Assembly: GCF_001949145.1 (NCBI RefSeq)
Contig: NW_019091406.1
Coordinates: 9,756 to 73,755, forward strand
DNA length: 64,000 nucleotides
Reading direction: 5' to 3'
DNA from: Acanthaster planci
Taxonomy: Eukaryota > Echinodermata > Asteroidea > Valvatida > Acanthasteridae
The notes below the pieces were generated by a model. It was given only the letters and a program-made list of their open reading frames with translations, did not search any database and was not told the origin of the DNA. This document shows positions 37,201-49,195 of the stretch, in pieces. Both the position numbers and the translations under genes were made by a program. Each line of letters starts with the position of its first letter. The first letter of the stretch is position 1.

Positions 37201-40200
37201 TTGTGTGATTTGTTGATAATGAAATGTCACTATCAGCCAATTGCATTTTCCTTATTAGTTTGCAGTTTTTGAAGATTTGTTTAAAAGGGGAGGTAAAGAT
37301 GAAGATTTCACATACATGTATGTATAGGATCGGCTGAATGCAATCTAACTGTGCTGATCGACCGATCATGCCCAACATACATATTTGCCTTTGTAATAAC
37401 AAAATAAAACACTGGCATTGAAGTAATACCAAAACGTCAGTAACTGCCCAATTTCCCCTTCAGTAGAAATGAGTGTCTATATAAAAACATGCACATGGCA
37501 CAGTGGGTTAGCCATGGAGCCAGATGTGTGTGATCGCAGGTTAATTTCTTGTTGAATATTTTTCCTTCCAAAAAAGCCGTACTTAATGGGCCGTGGCCAT
37601 GGAGGAATTCTTTTAAAGGGAAAACAACTGAATTGCATATTGATAATTTTTTCTCACCTGGCATACCAGCAGGTCCCTGAATACCTGGTAAACCTGGGGG
37701 CCCAGGTTGGCCTGGTTCGCCCCGTAGCATGTACTGGCACATTGATGGGGGTGCCTGGGGTTCTTGAGTTTTAGCTGTGGTAACTGTGTCTTGGTCCTGA
37801 GCCAAGCTTTGCTTGAAGGGAAGAGTCACAATACTGAAGAGAATAGCTAGGGAGACCCACTGGTGTCGCAATGTCGGCAGCATACTGGATGTTTTTTTAT
37901 TCATCCTCAACTCTGACAAAAAGAAATCTTTTGTGACAAGTTATTAATGAAGCAATTAAAGCCACTAGTTTCTGAAAGTAAGCACTATGGTAGTTGTTGC
38001 AAACGTGGGATGTACATACATGTCCATAACCCAGCAACATCTCAATGCAGCGACACACTGTGTTACCTTACAGATGCTTGCTCGTACATATGATATTTGG
38101 TGCAGAGTATGCACAGTTTTCATTGGAAGCAATAGTCTTTGCATGAATGCTGCAGGTGCAGTTGCAAGAGTTCATCATCAGCCTTTCTCTTTTTTACCAG
38201 GAAAGGGATACTTAACGTAGGCCTGAAGGAACTCTTGGAAATCCTTGAAAGTCCAAGCCCATTGATGAAATGCAAACTGTACATGTAGATCCCACTAAAT
38301 AGGGTTTTTTTTTCAGTAGTGTTGTTTCAGATTGCACTTGAAAAAGAGCAAACTGAGTTGTTTTGATGTCGGTTCAGTATTGTGGGTTCCTGCAGATTTG
38401 CCTTGGGCAAGATTCCTCCAGAGGTCATCAACTCAAAAGTGGCTCTGGCAGCTTGCAAGTCATTTTATGGTGAGCTACAAATACCCTGCATGTGATTGTC
38501 ATCAGTAAGATCTGGAGGCACAAGGCTGGCCCTCTGCAGTAATCCCCAAACCAAAAATGTCTTTAGTGAGTGAGAACATTTCGCTTAATGTCATACTTCA
38601 GAACAGATAAAAATTGGAATTCCTAAGAATCAGTTCTTCACAAATTGTTACCTTTCATAAAATGTAACAGAAGAATCGTTTTCAACCTCCTAAAATCACA
38701 GGTGGTCTACACCTGTTAACCGGCATACATTTGACATGGCAAGATATTGCCAGTTAATATTTACTCTGCTTTCCAAATGTGTATGCACATACATGTTCAC
38801 GACATGTATTCGTGTACATTTCTCCATAGTTCTATTATGTCATCTGCACACAGACATCATGAATGACAGCTCAGTCTCTGGAAATATATTTACAACAGGA
38901 CAAGTCCTTCAACTCAAATTGGCAGGGTGCCATGATGGTTTCTAAGCAGGAGAATTTTGTTCTTATGCGCTGCAATTTGTTGGCATACATGTACCTTTGT
39001 GTTTCAGTTTGGACATTATAGCTATTAGTACATGTATTTGAGGTTTATGTGATATGTTGCAGTCCAAACTTTAATAGTAGAGTACAACATTCTCTTGAAG
39101 TTTTTCATTGCTTAAAAACTGCTCCCAGTTTTTTGCAATCCTTTCTAGTTTGGATTTTTCTCTTGTCAATTTTTGGTTTGTTTTGTTTTGTTGAGCCCCC
39201 ATTTCTGACATTTCAGGTAAATTAACTCAAACTCCACCAGATTCTTTAAATCCATCAAGAGTTTCCAAACTATTTTGTGAGATTTATGAAGATGCATGTA
39301 CCTCGACTGTTGAGTATAATTTAGCTAAAACTGCAGAACATTATGTTGGGAGCGAGGGTAAAAAAGGGACACAGCAGCTACACTTTGTTGGTACTCAAGT
39401 TACAACTCTTCTTAGCAGTTAGCCCCCTAAAAAGTCTTTCATCTCTGGTCAGCATGCGTCAATTTCAAGCATGTACATCAATCTTTTGTTTTCTCTGCGA
39501 GAGCTGCAACAGCGCCCTCTGTTTCTGCACTGCCTGGATATTTTTGCAGGCAGCTCAATCATTTACTCAGGGCTATAGATCCTGACAAGATCGATGTTGA
39601 ACAATAATAGCAGACTATGATTACGAAGTTGTTTATTGTCAGCTTATAATCATAATAAAGCTGGTCTAGTCCCATGACTCAACAATCCAACCCTAGCGGA
39701 AAAAAGCCACATCGCCACATCAATTCTGGAACATCAGTCTGGGTTTTTTTGTTGGCCTTGACCATCATTGATACTTTTGTTTTGATACTGGGTAAGGCAC
39801 GCAAAACCGTGCATGATAATTTGTGTGTGGCTATATCAGTGACTATTTTATGTGTAGAATCCATACGCCTACACTGTGGGCATACTTATATTATCGCAAT
39901 CATTTGATCATATATCTGATTTATACACTATTATATATACTATATACTATTCTACACATATATATATATACACATATACTATTTTATGTGTAGAAACCAT
40001 ACGCCTACACTGTGGGCATACTTATTTTATCGCAATCATTTGATCATATATCTGATTTATACACTATTATATATACTATATACTATAGTATGGTATACTA
40101 CACATATATATATATACTACACATATACTATTTTATGTGTAGAAACCATATGCCTACACTGTGGGCATACTTATTTTATCGCAATCATTTGATCATATAT

Positions 40201-43200
40201 CTGATTACATAAAACAAAGTATGGAATACCATGGAGACTGCTCTAAAGTTTGTAAAAGTTCAGTCCTAGGTCACTTCCGAGCTTGTTGTGTACAGCATGC
40301 TAGCACAGCTTCTAATCTGTGCATCTTATATTCAACTGTGTAGTTGATATCCCGCTGTCTTGGTAACAAGCTGCCAGACAGGGAATTCATTCAGGAGCAG
40401 ATGTACATGTATGGGGAGGGTTGTGTGAACACTTGGGTTGTGTCAACAATCTGCCAGATTGAATTTACTTCATTCCAGACAAATTGAAACCTTACAATTT
40501 TTAAAAGCCAGTTGAAAGCCACTTGAATACATTAACAAGTACATTGAACATGAATGACACAAATCGAAGTTGGTAATTCTTAAGTTTGTGACCCTTTTTA
40601 AGTCCATTTCACCATGGTGCATTTAGAACATTCCAAAGCAGACCTTACATCATCATGTTTTTTGTCATATCAGTGATCTTTGGTTTATGCATAGACAGCC
40701 TACAGGGACCGTACCGGTAGCTTAGTGTCATTTTACATGTAGGCCTACAAGTTTGCAAGTGTATGAGCGGCTTCATGCAATGCAGTGCATTTGACATTTT
40801 GTATCAACAAAACAACATCACAAAAAACATTGAATTAACATACCACTTGGAAGATGATGCCTCTTCTCCAGTACCCAAGCAGGATCTCTCACCCAGAAAC
40901 ACAAGTTTGACACTTGCACCTGCAGAAAAGTTAACTGTTCAATCAGTCAAATTCAGTCACTTGTTTCACAAGGCCAAACAATTCTGTAAATGCTCAAGGG
41001 ATTCTGAACCCTGTTTTTTATACCCAGCATAAGTGGCCGGTGATTGATTGGGCTTGACAAGTGAACAGATTTACCCTCACCTCTGTCAATTATCCCTGCC
41101 CTTGCCAAGAAGGGGTGACAGGCTTGGGCCAGCTCTTCCCAGCTGTCTCTCAAGGTTGGAACTTTTGCAAAAGGGAAAACAGGATGGAAAGGAATCTGGT
41201 GGTGGCTGCAAAATTAATGAATCAGGCCAAGATGAAGCAGCCTGTGTACATTGGCAACAGCGTACAGAATGACTAAGCTGAAAACAATGTGTTCATCTAT
41301 CTTGACTGCAAATTTAAAGTGGCTCAAGTGGTTGAGAAAGTTTGAAGAAAATGTCCTTATAATATCACCCTCAGAGCCCTTCATTTTTGACCGCCAGAAA
41401 AGAGCTGGCGACATGATCTGTATCGGAGAGTATTTAAAGTCATTTGGAAAGAAACCGTGGGTCAGAGGATGGAACTAAAACAATAGTACATGTATTATGG
41501 TAAATGTTTTTAAAGTTGTAAAATAAGAGATTTTAGTCAAAGATTAGTTTAGATTGAAACAAAACTGACATTCGTCATAATATGGGAAACTGTAATTTGC
41601 GTTGACTTTTTTCTTTACTGTTTCCACCATAATGGGTATGTATATGTACATATATATTGTACATTATATTGTTTCATAAAGATTTTCAATAACTTGCCAG
41701 GTTCAGGTCTTGTTGCTGAGCTGTACAGGTTGTTATTTTGGGGGTTTGTAGCCTTTGGCTAATCTCCAAGTTGTGGTCAGATTTAAGGTATTCACAAAGT
41801 TGGCAAATGCAGCACATATTTCCTGAGTTTAGAAATCGGGAACACCCCAAACCAGAAGTTGCCAGTCAACTTGGGGTCAGCGCAGTCATAACACCAGTGT
41901 TTTGACACGGCCTTATTTCCTACTTGATCTAAAGATGTGTGTAAACATAGCCCTGCAGTTCTAACAGGTTCAGAGCTGAGGTGGTATCAAAAACTCATGC
42001 ACAGGTGATTCACTGTCTGGTAGTTAAGATGTTGAATATTTTCTTGGGGGTGATCTGTTGTGTCCTTTTTAATACATGATTCTTTTGTACCATGTTAACA
42101 GAATCTTTCTCCTGACAGTTTTATCCCTCGGTAGTACTGCAACATGTTTTTGCCAGTGCATCTGGTTTAATCACATGTTAGTTTCTGTTATGCAGGGGTA
42201 TAACAACTACCGGTACTGTTTGTAGGTTTACAATTAACAAATTAAATTTTTAAATGTTGAGTTTATCTACTGTATATCTCAGGAATGGAGAATACAGGTG
42301 GATGGAAACAAGATGCCATTTACTGGAATGTTTGGGGTCCAAAATCTTACTAAACAAAATTTTCGTATGATCAGTTAGTTACCCACATGATGACTGCTTC
42401 CCCATCACCCTCTCCCATATGTCTTATGTTACATGGTCCTTTTTCAGAAGTGTGTGGGCAGGAGACAATTTGAAATTTACTGAACAATTAGCCACATAGA
42501 ATTACCCAAGTTTAAAGGTTTCCAAATTGTTTTTAGTACTGTGTACAGTGGCCTAGCCAGGCTTTTCTCAGAGGGGGAACAAGAGAAAGCAACAGTTCCC
42601 ACAGGGGTAGGGGGCAGTTGCCCCCCTTGGTTTCCCGCCACTGACTTTGTATAATGGACAGCTTTTTCACTAACCATGCTAAATGTATGTAGGTCGATAT
42701 CTACACTAAAGTAACATTTGTAGATGGTGCAGCGACAACCCCCCCCTCCCAAAAAATCCCAATTTTCCAAGGTGGAGGGAGCAGAAGGAGTCTGGAGTTC
42801 CCACAGGGGAGCAACTCCCCTGTGTCCCCTCCCCCCCACACCACTGACTGTGAAGCCAAGTCATGGATTATGTTAGTACATGTACAGAGCTACACATTCA
42901 TTTAGTGTCAAAGACACATCAAAGACCTTTGGTAGAAGTCCAATGCTTTCCACTCACCATACATGTAATTGAGAAGTGAAATAGTTTCGCGTACCAGATG
43001 CACATGTGTAAATGTGTAAGCTTGATGTCTTGTTGACTGAGAAGAATAGGCATTGGTTAGATGTCAGCTGATTTATTGTTTATTGGTTCAATTGTTTCAT
43101 TTTTCATTTAAAACTCACATACTAAGAGCAGGGGCTAAATAAAGCTGTCGGTGAAGACATAAACAAACTGTTTCTTGAGAGACTTTCATTCTCTCAGGTC

Positions 43201-46200
43201 AAACTACTTTCATTTTTGTCTTGTTTGCACACATTCCTGAAGAGATCTGGTGCGGACTACATGGAATTTATCCAAATCCAGTGTTAATGTAATAAACAAT
43301 AAAAATTATTGGAAAAGATTCAAGGTTCCTGACATGTGGATTCAGGAATGCAGTGTGCACAGGCGTGCATCCCTTTGTGGGGGGGGCAATATGCAATATA
43401 TTCTTACCAGATCAATTTATGAGCTTGTAATAAGTCAATCACTATCTTGAGTCTATGGGGTATTTTAAAGGTATTACAGTTAATACATGATAATACTATT
43501 ACTCTAACACCAAAATACTAATCCGTGCCACCTCATCCTCTCTTGATTCCCAAGGTGGTTGAAAAATTTGATGTGTATATGGTTTTGTTTTTAAACTTTC
43601 TGAGACGCTCATATTTGATAATAATGTTAGATTATCGTCTCTTTTTAAGTTTTTCAACAATCTACATTTCCTCATTAATTTTGACTTAAGACTGTTTAAC
43701 AATTTGTGTTGTATCGGTAGTTGAAGGGTCCCAGTGGAAACTAGTTTTTTACTGTTTGGGCATACCCTGGATAAAGAGATGGAATAAAGGAATAAATATA
43801 ATAGATGTACAGCTGCGGTCCAAAACGTACATGGGAGGGGAAGTTTGTCATTAAATAAGTCATTGACATCTTGGAGCCTAAATTGTTTTTCAACTTTTTA
43901 TCGGTAAACTTATGTTAATTTTAGTAGCGATTGGGAGGTGGGTTTTTACACTGTGACTAGTGTCCTAAGTATTAAAGTGCATATGGCAGTTGCACTTTGT
44001 AAGTGTGATTAGTTTGGGGGTAGGCTAGCTGTTCCAACTTTCACTTTGTAAAGACCTTGAAACCCTTATTTACAGCAACCAAGCACAGACCACAGATTTC
44101 TTGGTCTTAGAGGATAGGAACAGGAAAATAACAGGCACACCCAGAAGAGCTAGCATTCCAACACTGAGTTAAGATACAGGGGGCATAGGGCTTCAGGCTT
44201 TAAAAACAAGTGTACATGTATACAGAATACATGTATGTCTTTAAAATGTGTGAAACCTTGGAAAGTCTTCATTACCAATTTTGTTTGACTTCATAGATGT
44301 ACATGCACATGAAAATCTACAATTTTAAACATCCTATTTTCAATGCATCACACCTAAAGGGACAACAAAGATGTTTGCAGCCAGATTTTCAGCTTGAACA
44401 CTGTATGTGGAGGTCTTCTTTTTTTTCATTTCTTTTTGTTTGCTAGGATTGTTGGGGATTGTCTTATTTTCTGTTTGTGCGTTCATTTTTGTATTCCATT
44501 GTTGAGTTATCCATTTGCTTATATCACTTGCTCATTTGTTCATTTTTTTCAGTTTTAATCGACATCATGCAGCATCTGCATAGTCCATCACTCATTGCTT
44601 ATCTCCAGTCATGCTGTGGCTGTATTTCGATTACATTACATTTACTTGTAGCTGTTTGTGCTGAAATGGCAGCATAGAGCTGTGTACTCCCTGGAGATCA
44701 GAAATGGTCCCTGGATTGTTAGGGGAGGGATCTGCATAATGACCAGACGATATGATGATACAGCATAGTGACCAACACTGCTAGTGTCAGCAGATGCTGC
44801 ATGTGCAGTAGTTGTAATACACCCACATCCCTATTTGTAGGCTATGTTTTTGAATATTCTTTTTTCTCAAATTGATGGTAATCTATCCACAAATTTGTAA
44901 ATTCTTGTAAGTATGCCAATGAAATGCCAGTTCATAGCTTGCTTTTAGGGTGCTCGTCTGTAGAGTCCCGGTGGATGCATGGGCGCAATTACTACTACAT
45001 GTTGAATTTATGCACAACAATGTCATCTGAATGTCATTCAGATGAATAGGTAATGCTGTTTTGGCGAATCAAATGAAGATCCAAACTAGGAACAAACAAA
45101 AACAGCATTTCCAGCATGCTAGAAACCTCCAACTGCATCGTCTGATACGTGAGCTATGCACAACATATTGATATCATCTTCTTTTTTTCGTTTGGTGTTT
45201 GTCATTTGTGCTAGTTGCACCATGGACTACATGAGCAGTACCAGAACACAAAGTTGAAACTGAGTCTCCATGACAACACCTCCTTGATGATTGTGCGGGA
45301 ATCCATCACAGAATATATCGTTAAGAGGCAAGTGGGCTGTGGATGCATAGATTATCTTAGTCATACCGTTTCATCCCAAACTTTGTTTACAGTACTTGTG
45401 GTTCAAAAAACAGCAAAACAAAACACGCGAAGAAGTAGAAGTTATTACACTTGGAGAGCTAGTCTATTAAAATTTGGCAATAATTTCTTGTGAAAATTGC
45501 AAAAGTCTTGTGAGACTATTAGTCATGCGTATGTGTAGTTGCACTTTGTCCTCAAATAGGTTAGGTAAGAGAATGCATATACATCTGCCAGCGTTCATTT
45601 TCAGGTCTCTGCCACCTATATGGTGATGTTCAGCGCTTATTGAAGTAGAACAATTTGGTCAGTCAAGATGCCTTAATGCCATCATAAGACCATCACAAAA
45701 TCAACACAGGACCTCCGGTATGAATTCAAGTCACGGGTTGTTCAAATGAACCGCAACAGAAGCATTCTTTTGTCAGTTTTCACTATGTTACAGTGTGACT
45801 GCTCTTCCGAATGGCCTTGTGACGGTCTCAACTGCAACATTGCTCAGTATTATAATGATTCTGTGCGTGTATTTTATAATCGTTAGCATGGTGGTGTCAT
45901 ATTGGAAGCTTGGATTTGAGATTTGAAACAGAGCCTTGATGAAAGCTGATACTGTTGGGTAACCCAGCAACCAGTGTTTGCTCTACGTATGGAAAATTTA
46001 CAATTTATAGTTTCAAGCATTTCTGTCACCTGTTGATTGCAGATTCGAAAAACTGGAAGCAGATTTTGAAGCAAGCCATGAAGTCAACCAGACATCCAAT
46101 GCCAGTGATTCAGAAACTGAGGATCGGAGCTTAAAAATATCCCAGATCAAAGCTCGCTCCTATTCCACAGTTACAAATGTAACTATGAGCGCTTACAAGT

Positions 46201-49195
46201 TTATTTCCTTCATTATTTCTGATCTTTAAATTAGCAGTTAGGTACACTGCACAGGAGAATATTTGTAATATTCGGTATTACACAAGTGCGAGTGAAACAC
46301 AGAATAGTGTACTGCACCTGTGTCTGGTATATACGTGAGGCCTTGAGGTATTAAAGTTGGTTTTAAAGGTCGAAGGTATTAACATCGTTGTCAAGTCTTG
46401 GCAACTGTTGTACTGAAAACACTCACTGTAAGGGTCTTGTTATAGGCAATTATACATACCATACAGGAATCCCAAGCTAGCTACTGGCACTATGTAAAGA
46501 CTCTGGGGGCACTGTGTGAGTGGCAGATAAGAGTCAGGTTTGGGTATTTCAGTGACATTATGAAACAGGCATCCAACTTGGTCAAACAAAAATCAAAGTG
46601 AAGTAACCCACTTACGCCAATGTTTAGGTGAGAGGGTATGGCACTGGACAACTCTCACTGAGTAATCTGCAAAAGAACCCTTTTTCCAGCTCGTTCTTCA
46701 ATTTTTTAGGGGTTGGGGGGTCAAAACATCTGTTTATAAAGCCATTTTCTTTAATTTTAAGGAAACAAGATCAAGACGTCACCGCCAACAGACAGCACAA
46801 TCACCATCCATCCCTGGTCCATCGACAGCCAAGTCCAAGGTCACGAAGAGCAAAGGTCTCCCTGGACGGAAAGGCAAGGGGAGGGCAACCCATCAGTCCT
46901 CCAACACAGAAACCTCCGAGCAGGATGAGAACTCGGATGATGAAACCTGGACTCCACACGGTGTGAAAAAACGCAAATCACAGCCCGAAAAGAATGCAGC
47001 CATGTCAAGACGATCGCAGTTGCTAAAGAGCATTAAAAAAGTGCAGGCAGGTATTACACGCACCACAGAGCAAGAAATCATCAACAGTGAGGAAGATGGT
47101 AATGTTGAAGGAGACTTGACCAAGGCAAAGAAGGGCAAAAGGCATAAAAGAAAACAATCATCCACTGACACCAATTCTGACAGATTCAAGGCAACCAAAT
47201 CCTCCTCTGCTGCTGGAGGATCAGCACGCGGTAGAGGGAGGCCGAAGAAAGCAGTTACTAACTCAAAACAAAAGCAAAACAAATCATCTAATAGACCAAG
47301 CGAACAGCCAAGCCCTAATTCCAAGACTCCTGAGAAGGAGGCAAAATGTCCAAGAAAAGCTCCTCAAACACACTCTACTTTGTCCCCACAAGGAGAAACA
47401 ACCAAGGGACCACCACCCCCAGAATCCAACCAGAAAGCTTCCAAGGAGCATCATATGGACAAGCAGACAGTAAGGAGTACAGACACACCAAAGAAAAGGA
47501 GGAGATCAATATCAGATAATTCAACCGGTCAAAAGAGAGATGGATTTCAAGATGCCACCCCAAAGAAAAGGTTGAGAAGCTCAGATAAGGCTAAGGATGT
47601 AGCTGCTTGCAATAAGGAGCTCACCAAAGAAGATGACATAGCTCAACAAGGCAGAGTGCCCAGAAAAAGCACCAAGGACGAAACAAACAGCGTGCCTGGA
47701 ACACCTGCAAAAAAGCAGGACAGTACTGCTGTAGAAGCCTCTGTTGCAAGAAACTCTGGGAATGAGGGTGAGTATGGTGGTTGTGTATAGATACAGGTAT
47801 GTACATAATTGAAAAAAGCCCTTAACTTGTCCCACACGTACAGTGATATGTCATGGAAAAAGCTGGCGAAATTCTTAAAGAGCATACTGTTGTAAGAACT
47901 CTTCATCAAACCCATCAAAGTCAAAAGTTTCCTTAACCATCCCCTGCCGGGTGCTTTTAAATACAGTGCCTACATACAGGTGATTTTCCAATATCTTTGG
48001 TTTTCAAAAATCTGTGAAATTTCTTATCTATTTTTCCTGAACGCCTAATCCCCTTGGAGTGACTGTCTGGTGGCTACTCTAATTTGACAGACAACATCTA
48101 TTGATGCCAGAGTATTTCAGCTAGGCCTGCCACCATGTAAAAAGAGCCCAGATTGTGTGGTGTTACATAAGTTTCATTTGTTCCTGAAACTGGCATAGTG
48201 CGCTGCTGGCGTCTTTTCAATACAGGCCAGATTAGTGTGCAGCGGTATTTTATCACTCATCACTGGAGTGCTGGAGCGCTTTCGTTGCGCTGAATGCCAC
48301 AGACAGTGGTGTAATCTTTTGCCCGATTTCGGGCACCCCTGCTATGCATACAAACCCAAGGTACCCAAAACCGGGCTCTCTGGTAGGACATGGTTAAAGC
48401 ACTTACACTACTTTTTGCATACTGCAAATGAAAAACCTAATTTTCAAATTTTTTTTGCCTAACATGATGAATCAGTGTGTGAAAGCTCAAGTTAAAACTA
48501 CAAGACAGTAAAGTTACAAGAGTGTTTCTGTGTGTGTTGCAAACCTCTTAACATGGAGCAGTAATGTGCATAACAGGGTGAGAAAAAATGTACTCCACAT
48601 TCCTAATGTATTCCTGCGTATTCTGCCGTCTAAAATGGGCTTTTTCTGAGAAGATAGAGTGATCTCTCTAAGTGCAGAATTTATTTGCAAGCAGTGAAAA
48701 GCTTACTACAGCTTTCTGCAAAAGGTGAACCCTTCACATCCATTGTAATCATTCACAAAGATATTTGTGTGATGCACATGTTTGCAAACCTTCAATTATA
48801 TTCATGCACATGCAGGTCCATCAGCCAAAGGGGATGGTATCCTGGAAGCGAGTTCAAGAACTCCAAAACAAGATTCATCACCTTCCCGAGGTCACAGGGT
48901 ACCTCCCCAAGGTCAGGGGTCACCGCACCAAGAAGGCCAGAGCTCTGTGCCGAAATCAAGATGTCTACAGTCAGCATCAACAAGAGGCCAGAGTTGGGCA
49001 TCAAAGACCAGGGGTAAAAGGCCATCACCTGTAGGGGGTCATAAGTCAGCTCCTAAAGATCAAAGGTCAACCTCCAAAGAGCATGGAGATTCCCCAGGAG
49101 AGCAAATGAGGTCACTGAGGTCCAACATCACTCTGAAAATGCGAGGGGGTGGGATTGGAGCCAAGACGAGGGGTGCAAGACAAAAACGTTTGTGA
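31203..49195 (+). CDS. SNAPC1: snRNA-activating protein complex subunit 1 (SNAP43)
   Basis: Nine coding exons, 31203-31345, 32396-32426, 32679-32807, 33455-33595, 34230-34346, 45215-45327, 46043-46178, 46762-47767 and 48816-49195, join in frame to 731 residues. Motifs shared with vertebrate SNAPC1 include [40 protein letters not shown] and, after the conserved domain, SRRHRQ. The conserved domain covers residues about 1-190. SNAPC1 is part of the SNAPc complex, which binds the proximal sequence element of snRNA genes and recruits RNA polymerase II or III. The tail (exons 8-9, about 460 residues) is Lys/Ser/Pro-rich, disordered, with an AT-hook; it makes the protein about twice the human length. 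Exon 6 uses a GC donor, exon 2 is a 31-nt microexon, and intron 5 (10.9 kb) hosts a C1q gene on the other strand. Start chosen because it is the first ATG of the exon and fits the family start. Confidence 0.93.
31398..31690 (+). mobile_element. hAT-type MITE, copy 2 (SNAPC1 intron 1)
   Basis: A 293-bp element with inverted ends CAATGTTGTAGTCAAGACC / GGTCTCGACTACAACACTG, flanked by a perfect 8-bp duplication ATACTTTC (31390-31397 and 31691-31698). Its left half is a minisatellite of about 11-bp GACC units (CACAAGACCAG). The right half carries the family core from GAATTCAAGTCACAAG through TCAAATGAACTGCAACA. Confidence 0.9.
31936..32212. repeat. AT-rich degenerate repeat with AACATTTTAAAT motifs
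   Basis: About 280 bp in SNAPC1 intron 1 in which AACATTTTAAAT, CCAACATTTTTAA and their complements recur on both strands, with AACACTT/GTTGAAT near both ends. It resembles a decayed fold-back element. No target duplication could be found by eye. Confidence 0.5.
32396..32426 (+). other. SNAPC1: SNAPC1 microexon 2 (31 nt)
   Basis: Flanked by TTTCGTTCCCAG and GAG|GTACTG. It supplies [11 protein letters not shown] and exactly bridges phase 2 of exon 1 to phase 0 of exon 3. Human SNAPC1 has a charged loop of similar kind at this place, before the F..A...FLPPY segment. Confidence 0.85.
35750..37904 (-). CDS. Secreted collagen-like C1q-domain protein
   Basis: Two coding exons on the minus strand, 37904-37658 and 36432-35750, give 309 residues. 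Residues about 14-35 form a signal peptide ([14 protein letters not shown], then SLAQ). Residues 62-160 are 33 unbroken Gly-X-Y triplets that run through the splice junction, which confirms it. Residues about 166-309 are a C1q/TNF-like globular domain: [22 protein letters not shown], a lysine-poor middle, DKVWLQL and the closing FSGWLVFED. Proteins of this layout trimerise, are secreted, and act as soluble pattern-recognition or lectin-like factors in invertebrates. One Cys (in SMCQYML) before the collagen may link chains. An acceptor TTGTCAG at 37913 implies a 5' UTR intron. The gene sits whole inside intron 5 of SNAPC1, on the opposite strand. Start chosen at 37904 because the upstream codons lie beyond the acceptor. 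Confidence 0.95.
37111..37640 (+). repeat. Dispersed repeat family A, copy 2
   Basis: Second copy of the repeat at 30144-30610, same orientation, with the same first and last blocks. It has an extra segment at about 37375-37510 (after GACCGATCA). Its last block ends about 17 bases from the C1q exon-1 donor at 37657, so nearly all of this repeat is the 3' neighbour of that splice site within the C1q intron. Confidence 0.85.
39842..40206. repeat. AT-rich tandem repeat, 136-149 bp unit
   Basis: Three successive units starting with ACTATTTTATGTGTAG at 39842, 39978 and 40127. Each contains CGCCTACACTGTGGGCATAC (TGCC in the third) and CGCAATCATTTGATCATATA. The units differ in length because of TATATA/TACTATA expansion. 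The third is truncated at the end. Nothing suggests coding. Confidence 0.9.
42540..42850. repeat. Interspersed repeat with G/C runs
   Basis: Begins GTACAGTGGCCTAGCCAGGC, then contains AGGGGG and CCCCCC runs three times and ends ACACCACTGACTGTG. The ends are partly complementary (CAGTGG.. / ..CCACTG). Such AGTGGC...GCCACTG repeats with homopolymer G/C runs are widespread in marine invertebrate genomes. The exact family is not identified. Confidence 0.5.
45328..45329 (+). other. SNAPC1: GC-AG splice donor in SNAPC1
   Basis: Exon 6 ends GTTAAGAG then GCAAGTGG. AG|GCAAGT is the typical GC-donor context, and it joins in frame (AG+A = Arg) to FEKLEADF of exon 7. No GT donor is placed to keep this frame. 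Confidence 0.85.
45650..45842 (+). mobile_element. hAT-type MITE, copy 3 (SNAPC1 intron 6)
   Basis: The right end GGTCTCAACTGCAACATTG and the internal block GAATTCAAGTCACGGG through CAAATGAACCGCAACAGAAG match copy 2. The left terminus is degenerate and its exact start is uncertain. No target duplication was recovered. Confidence 0.65.
47227..47250 (+). other. SNAPC1: AT-hook in the SNAPC1 tail
   Basis: Encodes RGRGRPKK (residues 426-433), the Gly-Arg-Pro core between basic residues that binds the minor groove of AT-rich DNA. It lies in the long basic tail. The short human SNAPC1, as I recall it, lacks an AT-hook. Confidence 0.7.
48060..48288 (+). repeat. Dispersed repeat family R, left half (SNAPC1 intron 8)
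   Basis: Matches the first half of 58343-58778: the opening TGACTGTCTGG, the block GACAGACAACATCTATTGATG, then TATTTCAG, GCCTGCCACC and GCCAGATTAG. Similarity stops at about 48288, just where the other half begins to match at 49774. Confidence 0.85.

Larger units (their letters stand above)
34347..45214 (+). other. SNAPC1 intron 5 outside the nested gene
   Basis: 10.9-kb intron. Apart from the C1q gene (35750-37904, minus) it holds dispersed repeat A copy 2, an AT-rich tandem repeat at 39.8-40.2 kb, a G/C-run repeat at 42.5-42.85 kb and otherwise unremarkable AT-rich DNA. Short open frames around 40.8-41.5 kb have no recognisable motif. Confidence 0.6.

Noticed and set aside
40763-41478. Overlapping frames in SNAPC1 intron 5, possibly a transposon fragment
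   Set aside because: No recognisable motif and the frames are broken; not enough to name.
46893-47324. 143-codon minus-strand frame
   Set aside because: Antisense of SNAPC1 exon 8, which has clear homology and phase on the plus strand.
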